DNA from: Paramacrobiotus metropolitanus
Taxonomy: Eukaryota > Tardigrada > Eutardigrada > Parachela > Macrobiotidae
DNA length: 64,000 nt
Direction of reading: 5' to 3'
Assembly (NCBI RefSeq): GCF_019649055.1
Contig: NW_026570257.1
Coordinates: forward strand, 992,001-1,056,000
Shown here: positions 1 through 10,790 of the stretch, one piece after another
How the letters are laid out: every line of letters starts with the position of its first letter
Position numbering within the stretch: position 1 is the stretch's first letter
Notes under the pieces: generated by a model
Seen by the model: the letters and a program-made list of their open reading frames with translations, nothing else
Told to the model about the DNA's origin: nothing
The model's database searches: none
Program-made: the position numbers and the translations under genes

Positions 1-840
1 TGAGCTGTACACGTGGGGGAAGATACTGGAGGCAATGGGAGCCGGCATAAAGCACACGGAATACCACAGATATGACACCGACAACATCTTGACACTGCGG
101 TACCGCTTCTGCACCAAACTATTTCGCCGTTCAATGGCCCTTTCCACGACATGCCGAATCTTCCGCCGACGCAGAAGCGCGCGCCATCCTACCGTCGCAA
201 AAATTGCCACGTACATCACGCCTTCGAGAGCCGTGGGGAAGGTCACACAGATCACCGTGATCATCGGATAGATCATGGAATTCCTAATCACGGTGATGCC
301 ACAGGCGCCCCAGGGGCGGGTCGCTTCGAAGCGCCCTCCATGATTAAAAAACACTAAAAAGTTGCAGCATAACACCACCGTCCAGCTCAACGCAATCAGC
401 GAGAATCCCACTTTGTACGAGGCGAAATGGGCGTTGTACTTGTACGGATACACAATCGCCACAAAGCGATTAATACTGATTAACATGGCCGTCCAATTAA
501 CGACGTACAGGGTGGAGAAGTAGAACAGTACTGTTACCCGGCAGAAGGTTATGCCTAGTGGCTGCTTAGGAGCCATATAGTACGTTGTCACAGTTAAAAG
601 CGGAAGATGGACAGCGCATAACGTGGCACTGACCAATAGTAAATGAGCGATTAAAACGCCGCATCCTGAGCGTAATTTCTCCGACGACAGAATGGTGATA
701 GTTAGAGTGATGTTAGCTACGGCACCGACAGCGCTTAGTCCCATCATAACAGCGAACCACAACGTGACAAAGAAATGGTACTCAATCCACATGGAGCGGT
801 CATATAACGTCAGATTAGAATTATTTTGCCCGATCTCCAT
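1..840 (-). CDS. Rhodopsin-like orphan GPCR, family 1 (partial at left edge)
   Basis: An uninterrupted minus-strand frame of 280 codons runs from an ATG at 838-840 to the window edge without a stop. It encodes a multi-pass membrane receptor: an N-terminus with N-glycosylation sites (NNSNLT), TM1 to the start of TM7, an Asn-Arg-Phe-Val-Ala-Ile motif after TM3 in place of DRY, a conserved Cys at the start of TM3, and the loop-2 motif RPWGACG that pairs with it. TM6 carries WYSVCFMPAPIASS. It closely matches the receptors at 6306 and 8740 in this window. By their structure, the missing part is TM7, a phase-0 intron and a short helix-8 exon beyond position 1. The ligand is unknown; G-protein coupling is inferred from the fold only. 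Confidence 0.88.
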   Translation of the reverse strand, partial: MEIGQNNSNLTLYDRSMWIEYHFFVTLWFAVMMGLSAVGAVANITLTITILSSEKLRSGCGVLIAHLLLVSATLCAVHLPLLTVTTYYMAPKQPLGITFCRVTVLFYFSTLYVVNWTAMLISINRFVAIVYPYKYNAHFASYKVGFSLIALSWTVVLCCNFLVFFNHGGRFEATRPWGACGITVIRNSMIYPMITVICVTFPTALEGVMYVAIFATVGWRALLRRRKIRHVVERAIERRNSLVQKRYRSVKMLSVSYLWYSVCFMPAPIASSIFPHVYSS

Positions 841-1468
841 TATTTGGCTCTTCGTCAAATATCCAGGAAATTAATATCGCAGGAATAAATTTCATGTTCT
901 TGTGAATCGACGAAGGCAAAAGCGCAGTGTACAGATATACTGACAACGGCGACTTTTTGAATACCGTACTGACGTACTGAAAACCAAAATCCAGTAGACC
1001 AGTACAGCATTTCAATTTTTCTTGGACTGGGTTGCCTATATGTGCTCGCATCAAGGATTTGGGATTAAGCACGTTCTTATTGTTCCCGATTTACTTTTTG
1101 TTTATGACATGTAAGTAGTTTTCGTGCCGGCAACCGTGTATTCAAATACAATCAGACACGAGCGCAATGTCGTTTTCATCTTGTCCATACAAGCGCGAAG
1201 GCCGCCAGAGAGCGTCCGCAGAATTAATCAGCTGTACACATTAATCTGGATGGTTCGTCGTCTACGCACATCTGTACCTTTAAATAATATAATATGGAAC
1301 AGCGGTACACCAGTACAAGTACTCTGTACGTACCTGCCACCTACAAACTGTAGCTTAAAAAGAAACAAACCCGAAAGCGCAACGCGAAAGAAAACTGGCG
1401 CGCGTCATATCAGCTTATACTTTTGCTCTGATAAAGCAATGCGTGTCTGAACTAATTGGATTTTGTAT
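841..1468. other. Intergenic, no supported gene
   Basis: The region lies between two minus-strand genes. Short open frames on both strands show no family motif, signal peptide or splice-supported structure. I see no RNA gene or repeat. Confidence 0.5.
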
Positions 1469-2147
1469 TCATCCGGTGTACAATGGCGAATCCTTTGAAT
1501 CGATGATTTCCGAACGGCAGTGATCAGATGTCACCAACTGAACGCCTAGAACAACACATCGATCTCATCAGTTAACGAGTATTTCTTAGGTACATCGGCA
1601 ACATACTTTTACTTTATGTATTGACATCTGTCGAGATATCGTATAAACTGTCATACTACAACAATGCTTTCCTGCTCTCGAGTGAGTCAAGTCACAACTA
1701 CGCAATCCAGTTTTTTCCAAATAGTTATGGTATTTGTACAAACCTGCGCACTGTAGTTCGCATATGTTTCTGTGGGTTTTCCCATCGCTTCCGCATACCG
1801 GATCGTATTGGTGTGAGCAGGCACACGCTGGACCAATTCTCCTTTGAGTACACTCGCCAGAATACGCTATTTTGGTTCCTATGAAACAGATCCAGTTGTA
1901 CTAGGCACCACTTATTGCTGTAGTCAGAAATCGGCACTGCCTCAGAATTTCTGTATTGATCTGTGGTAGATGCGATGGTGTCACGATACTTGCCTCGACA
2001 TTCCAAAGCCGAACAGTTATTTCGGTAGGTTTTGCCGTCCGTGCCACATACCGGTTCCAGTTTCATGGGACAGCCACAGGTTGGACTTTCGGTAGCATTT
2101 GGATCCAGAGCGGATTGCTCAGCACAGACACGAGCACTATGTTGCAC
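1469..2147 (-). CDS. Secreted two-domain Kazal-type serine protease inhibitor (5' end unresolved)
   Basis: Three minus-strand exons join in frame: ~2147-1994, 1878-1744 and 1545-1469 (TGA). Domain 1 has the Kazal core EPVCGTDGKTYRNNC and is completed across the first intron by TKIAYSGEC. Domain 2 has DPVCGSDGKTHRNIC and is completed across the second intron by a last Cys in TSDHC. All six Kazal cysteines can be placed in each domain. By the usual register the reactive-site P1 residues would be Met (domain 1) and His (domain 2); neither is a typical trypsin-type Lys/Arg. The first intron (1879-1993) starts with GC in a perfect AG|GCAAGT context, so it is a GC-AG intron. No ATG lies in frame before an upstream stop at about 2163-2165, so a signal-peptide exon must lie further upstream and was not identified. 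Likely role: extracellular protease control. Confidence 0.8.
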
Positions 2148-3754
2148 AACTACGAACAGCCATCAGTGGTGCTTTCATCGAATAGACAGAGATGTGGTAC
2201 ACCAACGCAAAAGTGATATCCCTACATTTTCCGATTTTCATTAAAAGAAACCTTTGCCATGCCATGAGGCTTCGGCAAAATGTTTTAACTGGTACGATCG
2301 AATATTCGTTTCTCTACACAACATGCATCGTTTAATGCGTCTTACAAAAAACTTTCATTAATCCTGTTTTCTCTGCTCTCACCAAGCGTGATACCAAATG
2401 CTGCAAAGTACCTGTTGATATGTAAAGTGCATGTAGTATTACGCTACCACCCGACAGAAGAATAAGGTTTTTAGACATTTTAGAAATCGTTGACTGAGTA
2501 TAAAAGCGTTGAAGCAGTGGAAATAAAGGAATACATCAAACGTACAATGTTACATGTACAGTCTGTATAACGTGATACTGCGGGAATAGTTTCTTTCGGC
2601 CTCTGATAAATTTACTAGCGCATACGAGCACTATTGATTTTTCGATTGCTACTACAGATAAAATGGTTTCCGAGGAAAAGCCGCATTTCCGCTAATGTAT
2701 AAACTGTTATGCTATATCAACGCTTTACAAGTTAGCCAGCTGTCGCTACCAAAAAAGGTTTTTGCGTTGGGTGTAGACCGGTAAGTACACTTCTCTCATC
2801 GGCAACGACCATGAAATAAATGTGTAAAGTAGAAGACTAACGATGCCCGCAACCTCTAACAACACCAAGATCGCTTTATACTTAAGTTCATGGCTCAAAA
2901 GATTCGTTATACGATTAATATGTCGACAAACAGCTGTCGAAGTTCGAACTGCCATAACACCAAATCAGAGTCTAAAAACATTACAGCTTAACTGCGTATG
3001 TACGTCGCGGAAAACGGCGACAAACCTCCATATTTTGTCTAAACTTGTAAATTTATGTTTTACTTGATTACAAAAATCCAAGTAAAAAACTTGTAAAACA
3101 AGTAAAACCGTTTTTTACTTGTTATAAGTTAGTGTTTTGCTCTCGGCGAAATAATATCGCAAATTCACGAAGACTTTATTTTTATTATGACCAAAATTCC
3201 GTTTGTTGTCTGGAATCCATGGAATGTAATCAGTAATGTATAATGCAATGGCACGACGTGTAATTGCATTAATATTGATTTGTCTGGCTCATTGGTTAAT
3301 TAAGGTTTCTTGAATCTGTGCTTCGATCTACACAAACAACTAAGACAACAGGTGACGTTCATCCAGGAACGAGGCGCATTGGCAGGAGCATGCTATAGTA
3401 ATGCGAGTAGTCCAATCAGTTTCGGGTTTCACCTTTGCGTACCTAGTACAGTGACTGAAAATTCACGTGCATGTAATTACCTAAATGCAATTAACTGACG
3501 CTTTGTGCCTTGTAACACTACTCGGTAAATTATACGAAAATATCGTTGTGCTATACCATAGTGTGTTAATGCTTTTGAAGTTTTATGGTAAGCCAGTTAT
3601 CCCAAGCCCCTTCTTCATGACACAATCCTCGAACCCGGACTAGTCGAATCAGCACGACAGCCTAACCGAAAGCGTTTGTTTGTGATTTTACGTAATTATT
3701 TTCCATCAAGATATTTAGAGACCCTTATAATTCTAATAATAACTTGCAAGCGCT
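2148..3754. other. Intergenic, no firm gene
   Basis: It should contain the unlocated 5' exon of the Kazal gene. A minus-strand frame at 2746-2955 encodes one hydrophobic segment followed by LPVYT, which recalls a similar hydrophobic frame at 22273-22752, but I cannot assign either to a gene. At about 3610-3670 (minus) there is a B-box-like GGGTTCGAGG preceded by a weak A-box, possibly a tRNA-like repeat remnant. Confidence 0.35.
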
Positions 3755-4655
3755 ATGAATTGTTCGAATATCACCAAATCAGCTGTTCCACTCTGGCAAT
3801 CGTATGCCCCCTGGTTCAGCATGTGGTTCAATATAATGATGGTGATTAATGTTTTCGGAGTGTTGTCCAACAGTCTGGTTATCCATATCAGTTTATCATA
3901 CACACGACAACGTTCTGGTTGCAGCCGATAAGACGGCTGTGCTGTGGATGATCCTGATTGGCTGGTCCATCGCGTTAGTCTGCAATTCGCTGGTGACCGC
4001 CGGGATTGGTGGTTCGTACGAGGCCACGGAGCCCTGGGGCACGTGTGGAGCAAAGGTCACCAGTGCCGTGGTGCAGCCGCTCATTGTCTTCATCAGCGTG
4101 GTGTTTCCTCTGGCTCTCGAAGGTTCCATTTATCTATGCATTTTTACTACGATTTTACTACGTAAATTTGTTGCCGGGAAGAATCTGGTTGCCCCGTCGC
4201 ATGCTGCAACTTCCCAGCCAGGATCGCAACAGCGGCAGAAAAGACTTAAAGTTGCCAGAATGTTGTTTTGCTCGAATATCTGGTATATGGCCTGCTTTCT
4301 TCCGGCGCCCATGACCTCCGGTTTGAATCCGCAGCTGTATAATATGGCGCCGTTGATGCAGCTCTATTTTCGGAGTTTGTTAGCTGTTGGCTATGCCACT
4401 GTGCCGGTATGTGTTTTTTGTTGTATGTACTTATATGCATCATAAAATTAAATACAGTCCGGGTAGACGGTAAAACTAACCAACCGATTCTTAAAGTTTC
4501 ACTTATTTAATTTGCTATAGGTAATCTACCTGGTCATGAATAATGATTACCGGAATGGATTATACGAAATCTGGAGGAGCAGCAAAGGCATGCGGTGTTA
4601 CAAATTTATGGGATGCAAAAAGGCTGCCATAAGAGCCCCAACTGAAAACCGTTAA
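3755..4655 (+). pseudogene. Family 1 GPCR pseudogene with TM2-TM3 deleted
   Basis: A normal start (ATG 3755) encodes the N-terminus and TM1 to the first intracellular loop, ending at ...RQRSGC near 3905. There the sequence jumps directly to the start of TM4 in another frame. About 100 codons are absent, including the first-loop Cys, TM2, TM3 and the NRxVAI motif. From about 3910 to 4406 the second frame runs through TM4, EPWGTCG in loop 2, TM5, TM6 (CFLPAP) and TM7. It ends at a conserved CCG|GTATGT donor. Intron 4407-4520 is followed by the helix-8 exon 4521-4655 (VIYLVMNNDYRNG, stop TAA). The deletion shifts the frame, so no full receptor can be made. The splice sites and the rest of the frame are still intact, so the event looks recent. 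An assembly gap is the alternative explanation. Confidence 0.82.
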
Positions 4656-6305
4656 TTGAGGAAACAGAACGCACTTTTGAGCTTTTTTAAGCGGTCGTAA
4701 TTTATTTGTAATTACAGCCGAAGCGCTATTTTTAATGATACAACAATGCTTGGGTAGATAAAACCGTACAAGTACCTCGTCTTACAGCATTATTAATTTG
4801 GATTGTCTTGGGCTACTTATTGTGGGGATCACTGATGATTAGCAACTGATCATATGTTGAGAATAAATTGTTCCCTAATCCGTAAGGAGATTCAATTTTC
4901 TCACAATTTTTTTAGAATTTTATTATACTTAAAACCTTTCCGATTTTGAATTTCTTTTAACTTGCAGGTACGGTATTTAAATAGCTGAATCAGACATTGT
5001 GCAGTACTCGTATATAATCTCCTGCACTCTTCCAACAAATCTGGAGTAATTGGATATGATAAACGTCTTCTCATCTCGGGAACGAATCATGAGCAGTGCT
5101 TTTTCTTTTTCATAAGGGTGTAATTCTTCGACAGGACAATCCATTCTGCATGATTCATAGATCTGTGCAAATATGTAGCCACAGCAAATTTAATCCTGAC
5201 TATTACTGGCACTATTAAAGATTAATTAATCAAAATGGCAGAAAGATCAGTATAAGTAAGTACATATTCCGTGAAACTGCCATACCTCTACATCAGTAAT
5301 ACTCTGGCAAAACAGCTGCAGAGCATTTGCTTATACCTCCTGCACACCAATTTCCAGACTCTATCAATTTGGTAAAGATCTAGAACTAGCTTTTATGCTG
5401 TACCAACTACGGTGAACTACCCGAAACGAAGCCTTACCCTCATTATACAATTTCCGAGTGCGAGATAATCAAATTACCGCAAAGATGCCGGCGCACATGT
5501 TCGCTCGTGATTTCACATCCTTGTATATGCGTGCACAATGCAGTATTTCAGTATTATGTGACTGTCTGAGATATTATTCCTGTTAATAGTGTTTCTTTAT
5601 ATGAATAGCGAATATGCAGTCGTAAACTACAATATTGTTTGGATAATGCCGGCCAAGTGCTGATGCGGTTGCAGCTAGACGGTTGAAAAAATTCCGAACT
5701 GTTATCTGCATCTGTTACAAGTAGTTTTATACCATGCCGCATCTCCGGATGATGACGTCGGATGAGATAATATGGAAACAATTACTGAAGACGGTTTTAC
5801 TTACTTGTCTTGCTTAAAATGTTCGTAAACACGTGCGGAGCGGGAACGGAATCAGATTAATGTTTGCATAATTCCGAATTGCGGAAACATGCGCTTCCGT
5901 CACCTTGTTTGACTGCCTCAAGGTGAAATTAGTGCACTAATAAACTGCTTATTCCATGATTGTATTATAGTAAATATTTCTTGAGAATAAGGATACTGGA
6001 AATTCAAGTACCGGGATTAGCCAGGAGATGCCACTTTAACCATTAATTGGTGTTATTAGTGGGTCAGTTTTCGTCCAAATGGGGAGCCTTTACCAGCTTT
6101 GACAAAATCACTGCACCCGTTCGCATGCCTGGATCCATTAGTGCGCAGCAGTATCCAGAATAATCTGGCATACATTCACACTTTTCCGTTTCCCTGTGAA
6201 TATAAGTAGCTAAGTTTAATGCAAAGAAAACTATGATAATACGCGGTAGACAGTGACCATCGCGATTTACAAACGTACTCAGTAATAAACGATATCGTTG
6301 TCAGC
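4656..6305. other. Intergenic, no supported gene
   Basis: AT-rich sequence between the GPCR pseudogene and the next GPCR. Open frames are short and without recognisable motifs. It presumably contains the 3'UTR of the pseudogene and the promoter and 5'UTR of the receptor starting at 6306. Confidence 0.45.
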
Positions 6306-7794
6306 ATGAATGCAACAAATTTCACCGCGCCCGTTCCGTTATGGCTAGCCTACTCGCAATGGCTCCATGTTTGGCTGTTTGTCATGCTGTGCCTAAGCGT
6401 TGGGGGAGTGATTCTCAATGGTTTGTTGATACACGTCATATTAAGCCAGGAAAAATTGCGCTACGGATGTGGTATTCTCATTGTCCATCTTCTGTGCATT
6501 AATCTCAGTATGTGTTTGATTATTATGCCGCTGCTGACCACGCAGACCTCCATCTATCCGGAACCGACGGAAATGTTCTGCACGATAACCATGTTCTTCT
6601 GCCTCTCCGTTATCTATACCGTAAACTGGATATCGCTGATGATCGCCATCAACCGGGTGGTGGCTATATTGTTCCCCTACAGCTACCGTTACTGGGCGCG
6701 GAAGCGGACGATTATCACCATGATCCTGATTAGTTGGATGATCCCCGCTGTCTGTAATGTATTGGTGTCCTTTCGCATCGGTGCAACCTTTCAGTTAACT
6801 GAGCCGTGGGGTGCCTGCGGGGTGAAAGTGAATAACCGGATTATTTTTCCTCTAATGACCGTTATCTGTGTGGCATTTCCCGTCGGTCTGGAAGGGGTCA
6901 TATATCTTTGTATTTTTGCGATTCTTACGTGGCGAAAGGTCAGGAAGGTGCGACGGATTTCGGTGGTTGCTTCCGATTCGGAAATGTCAGCATTCAGACG
7001 CGAAGTGTTTGTGCGGAGGGTAAAGGTCACCAGGATGCTGTTTCTATCGAATGTATGGTACATGGTATGCTTTTTGCCGGCGCCTATTTCATCTAGTTTA
7101 TACCCGAAGCAGTACATATCGCAACCGCTGCTGCAGCTGTATTTTCGATCATTATTGGCGATGGGTTATGCAACGATACCGGTAGGTACCACATAGGTTT
7201 TTTCCAGTCTGGGTCGTGTTATGTTCAACTCTATGTTATCTGCATACGCACTCATTAGTAAAACAACATACTGTATATCGATTGTTACACTGTATTTGCA
7301 GCTTTTTGCTTAAAAACTTACAACTTAAAGCTTATTTACAAAATTACATGTAAAACTTACTTACTGCAGTAGGTTATCATCTACATTAGCAAACTACTGT
7401 ATTTAACCGCCAGATCTTCCGTAATCGGTGTAAATAAATGTCAAAATGTAATGTGACCCTGTATAGCTAGCGCCATGCATCACGTGCGCATCGCCATAGC
7501 GTGGGCACTTGTATCGTGCCGCACATGTTTTGATAATTAGTTAAATGCCGCCTAATAGCCAATAAATGTAGGACAGTACGAGTACAAATTTTAACTGTGT
7601 TACAGTTAATATACGTGGCTTTCAACAATGACTATCGCAACGGCATCAGGGAATTCTGGAGGAAAGCCCGGAGGAATTTGGGTAGCTTAATGGGACTGGA
7701 AAGCGAGCGACTGCGAAAAACTTCAGAATCCACAAAGGATGATGGACGCGGTTCATCTACCAAGAGGGAAACATCTCAGTTTCCGCTGAAATAA
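6306..7794 (+). CDS. Rhodopsin-like orphan GPCR, family 1
   Basis: Two exons, 6306-7181 and 7606-7794, encode about 354 residues. The start is chosen because MNATNFT gives the N-glycosylated N-terminus seen in the paralogs. Visible landmarks are seven hydrophobic segments, CGILIVHLL in TM2, a Cys at the start of TM3, INRVVAILFP (NR in place of DRY), EPWGACGV in loop 2, a basic third loop, FLPAPIS in TM6, and TM7 ending GYATIP. A phase-0 intron (donor CCG|GTAGGT, acceptor TTACAG) falls exactly before helix 8 (LIYVAFNNDYRNG). The canonical NPxxY is replaced by IPLIYV. The C-tail is Ser/Thr/Lys-rich, suitable for kinase and arrestin control. Same strand and type as the pseudogene just upstream, consistent with tandem duplication. 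Ligand unknown. Confidence 0.92.
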
Positions 7795-8739
7795 TCATTT
7801 AAATGTACTACTCGTGCAGATATATAATTACCGAAATAAGCGAGCGTGACATATGTAATGTCTGTCACGTTGTGGCGCGTTCTGTTCACTTACAATACTT
7901 CTGTGTGGTTTGCCGACGAGGACATAATAATACCTCCATAGAAGAATGTTGCCCTTCGCCGTGGAATACCAAAGTCACGTTTTAACTTCTTTTCTATATT
8001 AATATTAAGAAACTCTCACAACTTTCTATTTCAGTTGTAAGTGTTGCACATTGGCTTCACGCTAGTCCTGTATTCGTACTGAGTAGATAAAAAATTAAAT
8101 TCTGTGCGTGTTCACAATTTTTGTGCTGCTTGTAGGAATATATTGTAGCTGTATGTTTTCTGAGTTTTCAATCATACATGCACATACAGAAATTAGTGTG
8201 CTAACTTTTATCTTTTTCTTGCATAAAAATTGCCTCGCTGATATTGACATCGGTATGGAGAAAATGCACAAACTTAGAGAACGATGACCTCTGTCGGAAT
8301 TGTTGCCCAACTCTATAACTGTCCCAAACTGTTCTGCGTAACTACCCATTTCTCGAAATCGTGGCATATTTCGTTTGGATAGATGGGGACATCAAGGGGT
8401 AACGGAACACTTATTCGCAAGTCTGCTGCACTTTGGTTTCGACTGTACTTCCCGGGAAACAGCGCAATAGGGCATCTAATTTTCTGTATCAGCTAATTAT
8501 AAGGTGCAAACACACCAGGTTTTCATGGCCGTTGTTTGCCGAAAGTGCAAAAAGTTTTACAGTACAAACTTAAAATCTTGATTAGCAAAAGATTTATAAC
8601 CAACAGGAAACTCAAAGCGTTTAATGAACCAGGACTGAAAGATCAGGCGGCAGTTATTAAGAAGATCTGGTTTCCATCACATCTGCAGAGTACTATAGAA
8701 AGTCAGTACGGTTGTTTGAATTCCGCAGTGCAAAATTGC
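7795..8739. other. Intergenic between convergent GPCR genes
   Basis: The stretch separates the 3' ends of two convergent receptors. I see no coding potential above background and no repeat or RNA gene. Confidence 0.5.
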
Positions 8740-10790
8740 CTAGGATCCAGTTCGCGATCCACCTCCCGACTTGGTGGCGTCAACAGAAACCATGAATGAC
8801 TGTTGGCCCAGAAGTCTTCGGAGACGCTTTCCCACAATCTTCAGTCCACTACGGTAATCATTATTCATGATTAGGTAGATCAACTGAAAAACACCAAATA
8901 ATATCGGTTAAAATATGTAGAGTGTACATTTTGGAATGTTTTTCAGTTAAAGTTGGGTACACCCTCCATTTACGAACCGTTAGAAACAGAAACTCACTAA
9001 AGACCAAGTATTTAACCATTCACGGGTGCACTGTAACAGCCCAACTCTGACCACGCTTTGTGTTAATACTGGGATACCCGTGGTAAAAAGGTAAACATAA
9101 CCGAAGGTAAAAATTTGAACGTCAGCGCAAAACGTTAACATGCAGAGTGTTGTGTCGAACCAATATGGCAGTGTCAATACGAGTCTACATTGTAACGTGT
9201 TCCAGAATGCTATACAAGTACCGTTTTGAGAGCGTTAAAGAAAACAGAAGTAGAATAATTTGTAAATCGCGGAATAAAACAAATCAGATGTCTTTGGTTT
9301 TTGGAGCTCTTGCTAAACGCCTGCATAAATATGTCGCAAACTGGGCAATTCGAAGCACGCAGCCTGGATTTAACTTCACTACAGCTTTTAATAGTAAATT
9401 CTTGGCACAGAGAGCGTTACGTGATTCTAAATATAAAAGGTCACTCGCCAGTCTGATTAGGCTGAAAATGTAACCTCATGTAGGGAGCAAAACTGCCATC
9501 CGATATTGATTTTTTAAAATCTTTATTGAAGTCTTTATCTTTATTAAAATCTTTATACGATAATAATAATCATACATTTAATGTTGATTGCCCATAGCCT
9601 GGTGGTAGTACGTCTGGCTTTAAGATTGTATGTCCTGGGTTGGATTCCTAGGTGGGTAACTTTTATCTCATAAAATCAAACCAAAAAAAGTATAAAATTT
9701 TCAAACTTAACAAAAAAAATTTTCCAATAGCCTGGTTTGCCCAACGGTTTTCACCTGAGGGTAATAAGTCTCCGTAATGGAGTTTGGCTACTGTAGTACG
9801 ATAATAATTACAATAAAAAAAAGTATCGTCGGATTAAGTATGGTAAATACCTTTACAGCATCATGCAAAATTATTGACTACTGTTACCACATCACGCGAA
9901 ATATACCGTACCGGGATGGTGGCGTATCCCAGCACCAGCAGCACCCTCAGAAACAACTGCAAAAGCGGTAAGGAAGCATACTGGACCGGATACAGACTGG
10001 ACGCGATGGGTGCCGGTAGAAAACAGATAGAATACCACACATACGAGCAAAACAACATTCTGGCCACTCTAAACCGTTTCTTAAACTGGTGCTGATGGGC
10101 CACATCGGCATTCACATCCGCCACCGACACCCGTCGCCGATTGATCAACTTCCGTAATCCCACCACCGCAAAGATGCTTAGATACACAACGCCCTCTAGA
10201 CAAACGGGCAGCGTCACACAGATCACAGTAACGGTGGGATAAGTAACAGCATCGGACACGGTGATGCCGCACGCTCCCCACGGTTTCGTCGACTGATAGG
10301 CGCCACCGACCCCGTAAAAAAGTACCAAGTTACAACTAAACGCAATTATCCATCCAGTGACTATCATCGAAATAACACCGTATCGTCCGGCGCATTTGCG
10401 GTAATGATGCGGGAGAAAGATAGCCACATACCGGTTAACAGAAATCAGGCACGCTGCCCAATCAACGGTGTATAAAGATGAGTAGTAAAACAAGATGGTG
10501 TAATTACAGAACGTCTTCCCGAGCCGTACGTACGGTGCGTAGAAATACGTGGAGATACTGAGGATCGGCATGTGTACTAAGCAGAGTGTCACGTTGATAA
10601 ACAGCAAGTGCGCAATGAGGATACCGCACCCGGAGCGGAGTTTACGTTGTGACAGGATAATGTACATGACGAGGATGTTGCACAGCACTCCGCACAGGCT
10701 AATGATGATCATAATCCAGAACCAAACGCTCAGCCAGTATCCGTAGGTTATCCATAACGGTGTAATTGTTGCGTTATCCGATGCGTTCAT
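8740..10790 (-). CDS. Rhodopsin-like orphan GPCR, family 1
   Basis: Two minus-strand exons, 10790-9912 and 8883-8740, give about 340 residues. The N-terminus is MNASDNAT with glycosylation sites. The body shows CGILIAHLL (TM2), FCNYTILFYY at the start of TM3, VNRYVAIFLP, KPWGACGIT in loop 2, a short basic third loop, CFLPAPIASS (TM6) and GYATIP at the end of TM7. The donor is CCG|GTACGG and the acceptor is a Py-rich tract ending CAG. The second exon begins LIYLIMNNDYRSG (helix 8) and ends SRTGS, TAG. The intron position is identical to that at 6306. The intron is unusually long (1,028 bp) and holds a tRNA-derived SINE at 9586-9735. Reading past the donor gives only a short junk tail, which supports the splice. 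Confidence 0.92.
9586..9735 (+). repeat. tRNA-derived SINE, copy 1 (in GPCR intron)
   Basis: The head resembles a tRNA gene: A-box-like TAGCCTGGTGGTAG, an anticodon-arm-like stretch, then B-box-like GGGTTGGATTCC. A tail follows with TTTTATCTCATAAAATCAAA and A-rich DNA, ending CCAATAGCCTGG. A second copy in reverse orientation at 31747-31897 shares both the tRNA-like head and the non-tRNA tail, so this is a dispersed family and not a chance match. Confidence 0.78.

Noticed and set aside
9147-9473. A 108-codon plus-strand frame between the two exons of the GPCR at 8740
   Set aside because: It lies within the intron, antisense to the gene, has basic low-complexity composition and no recognisable domain.
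9586-9660. A functional tRNA gene
   Set aside because: A and B boxes are present, but the arms do not close into a cloverleaf, and a second copy shares a non-tRNA tail, so it is a SINE.
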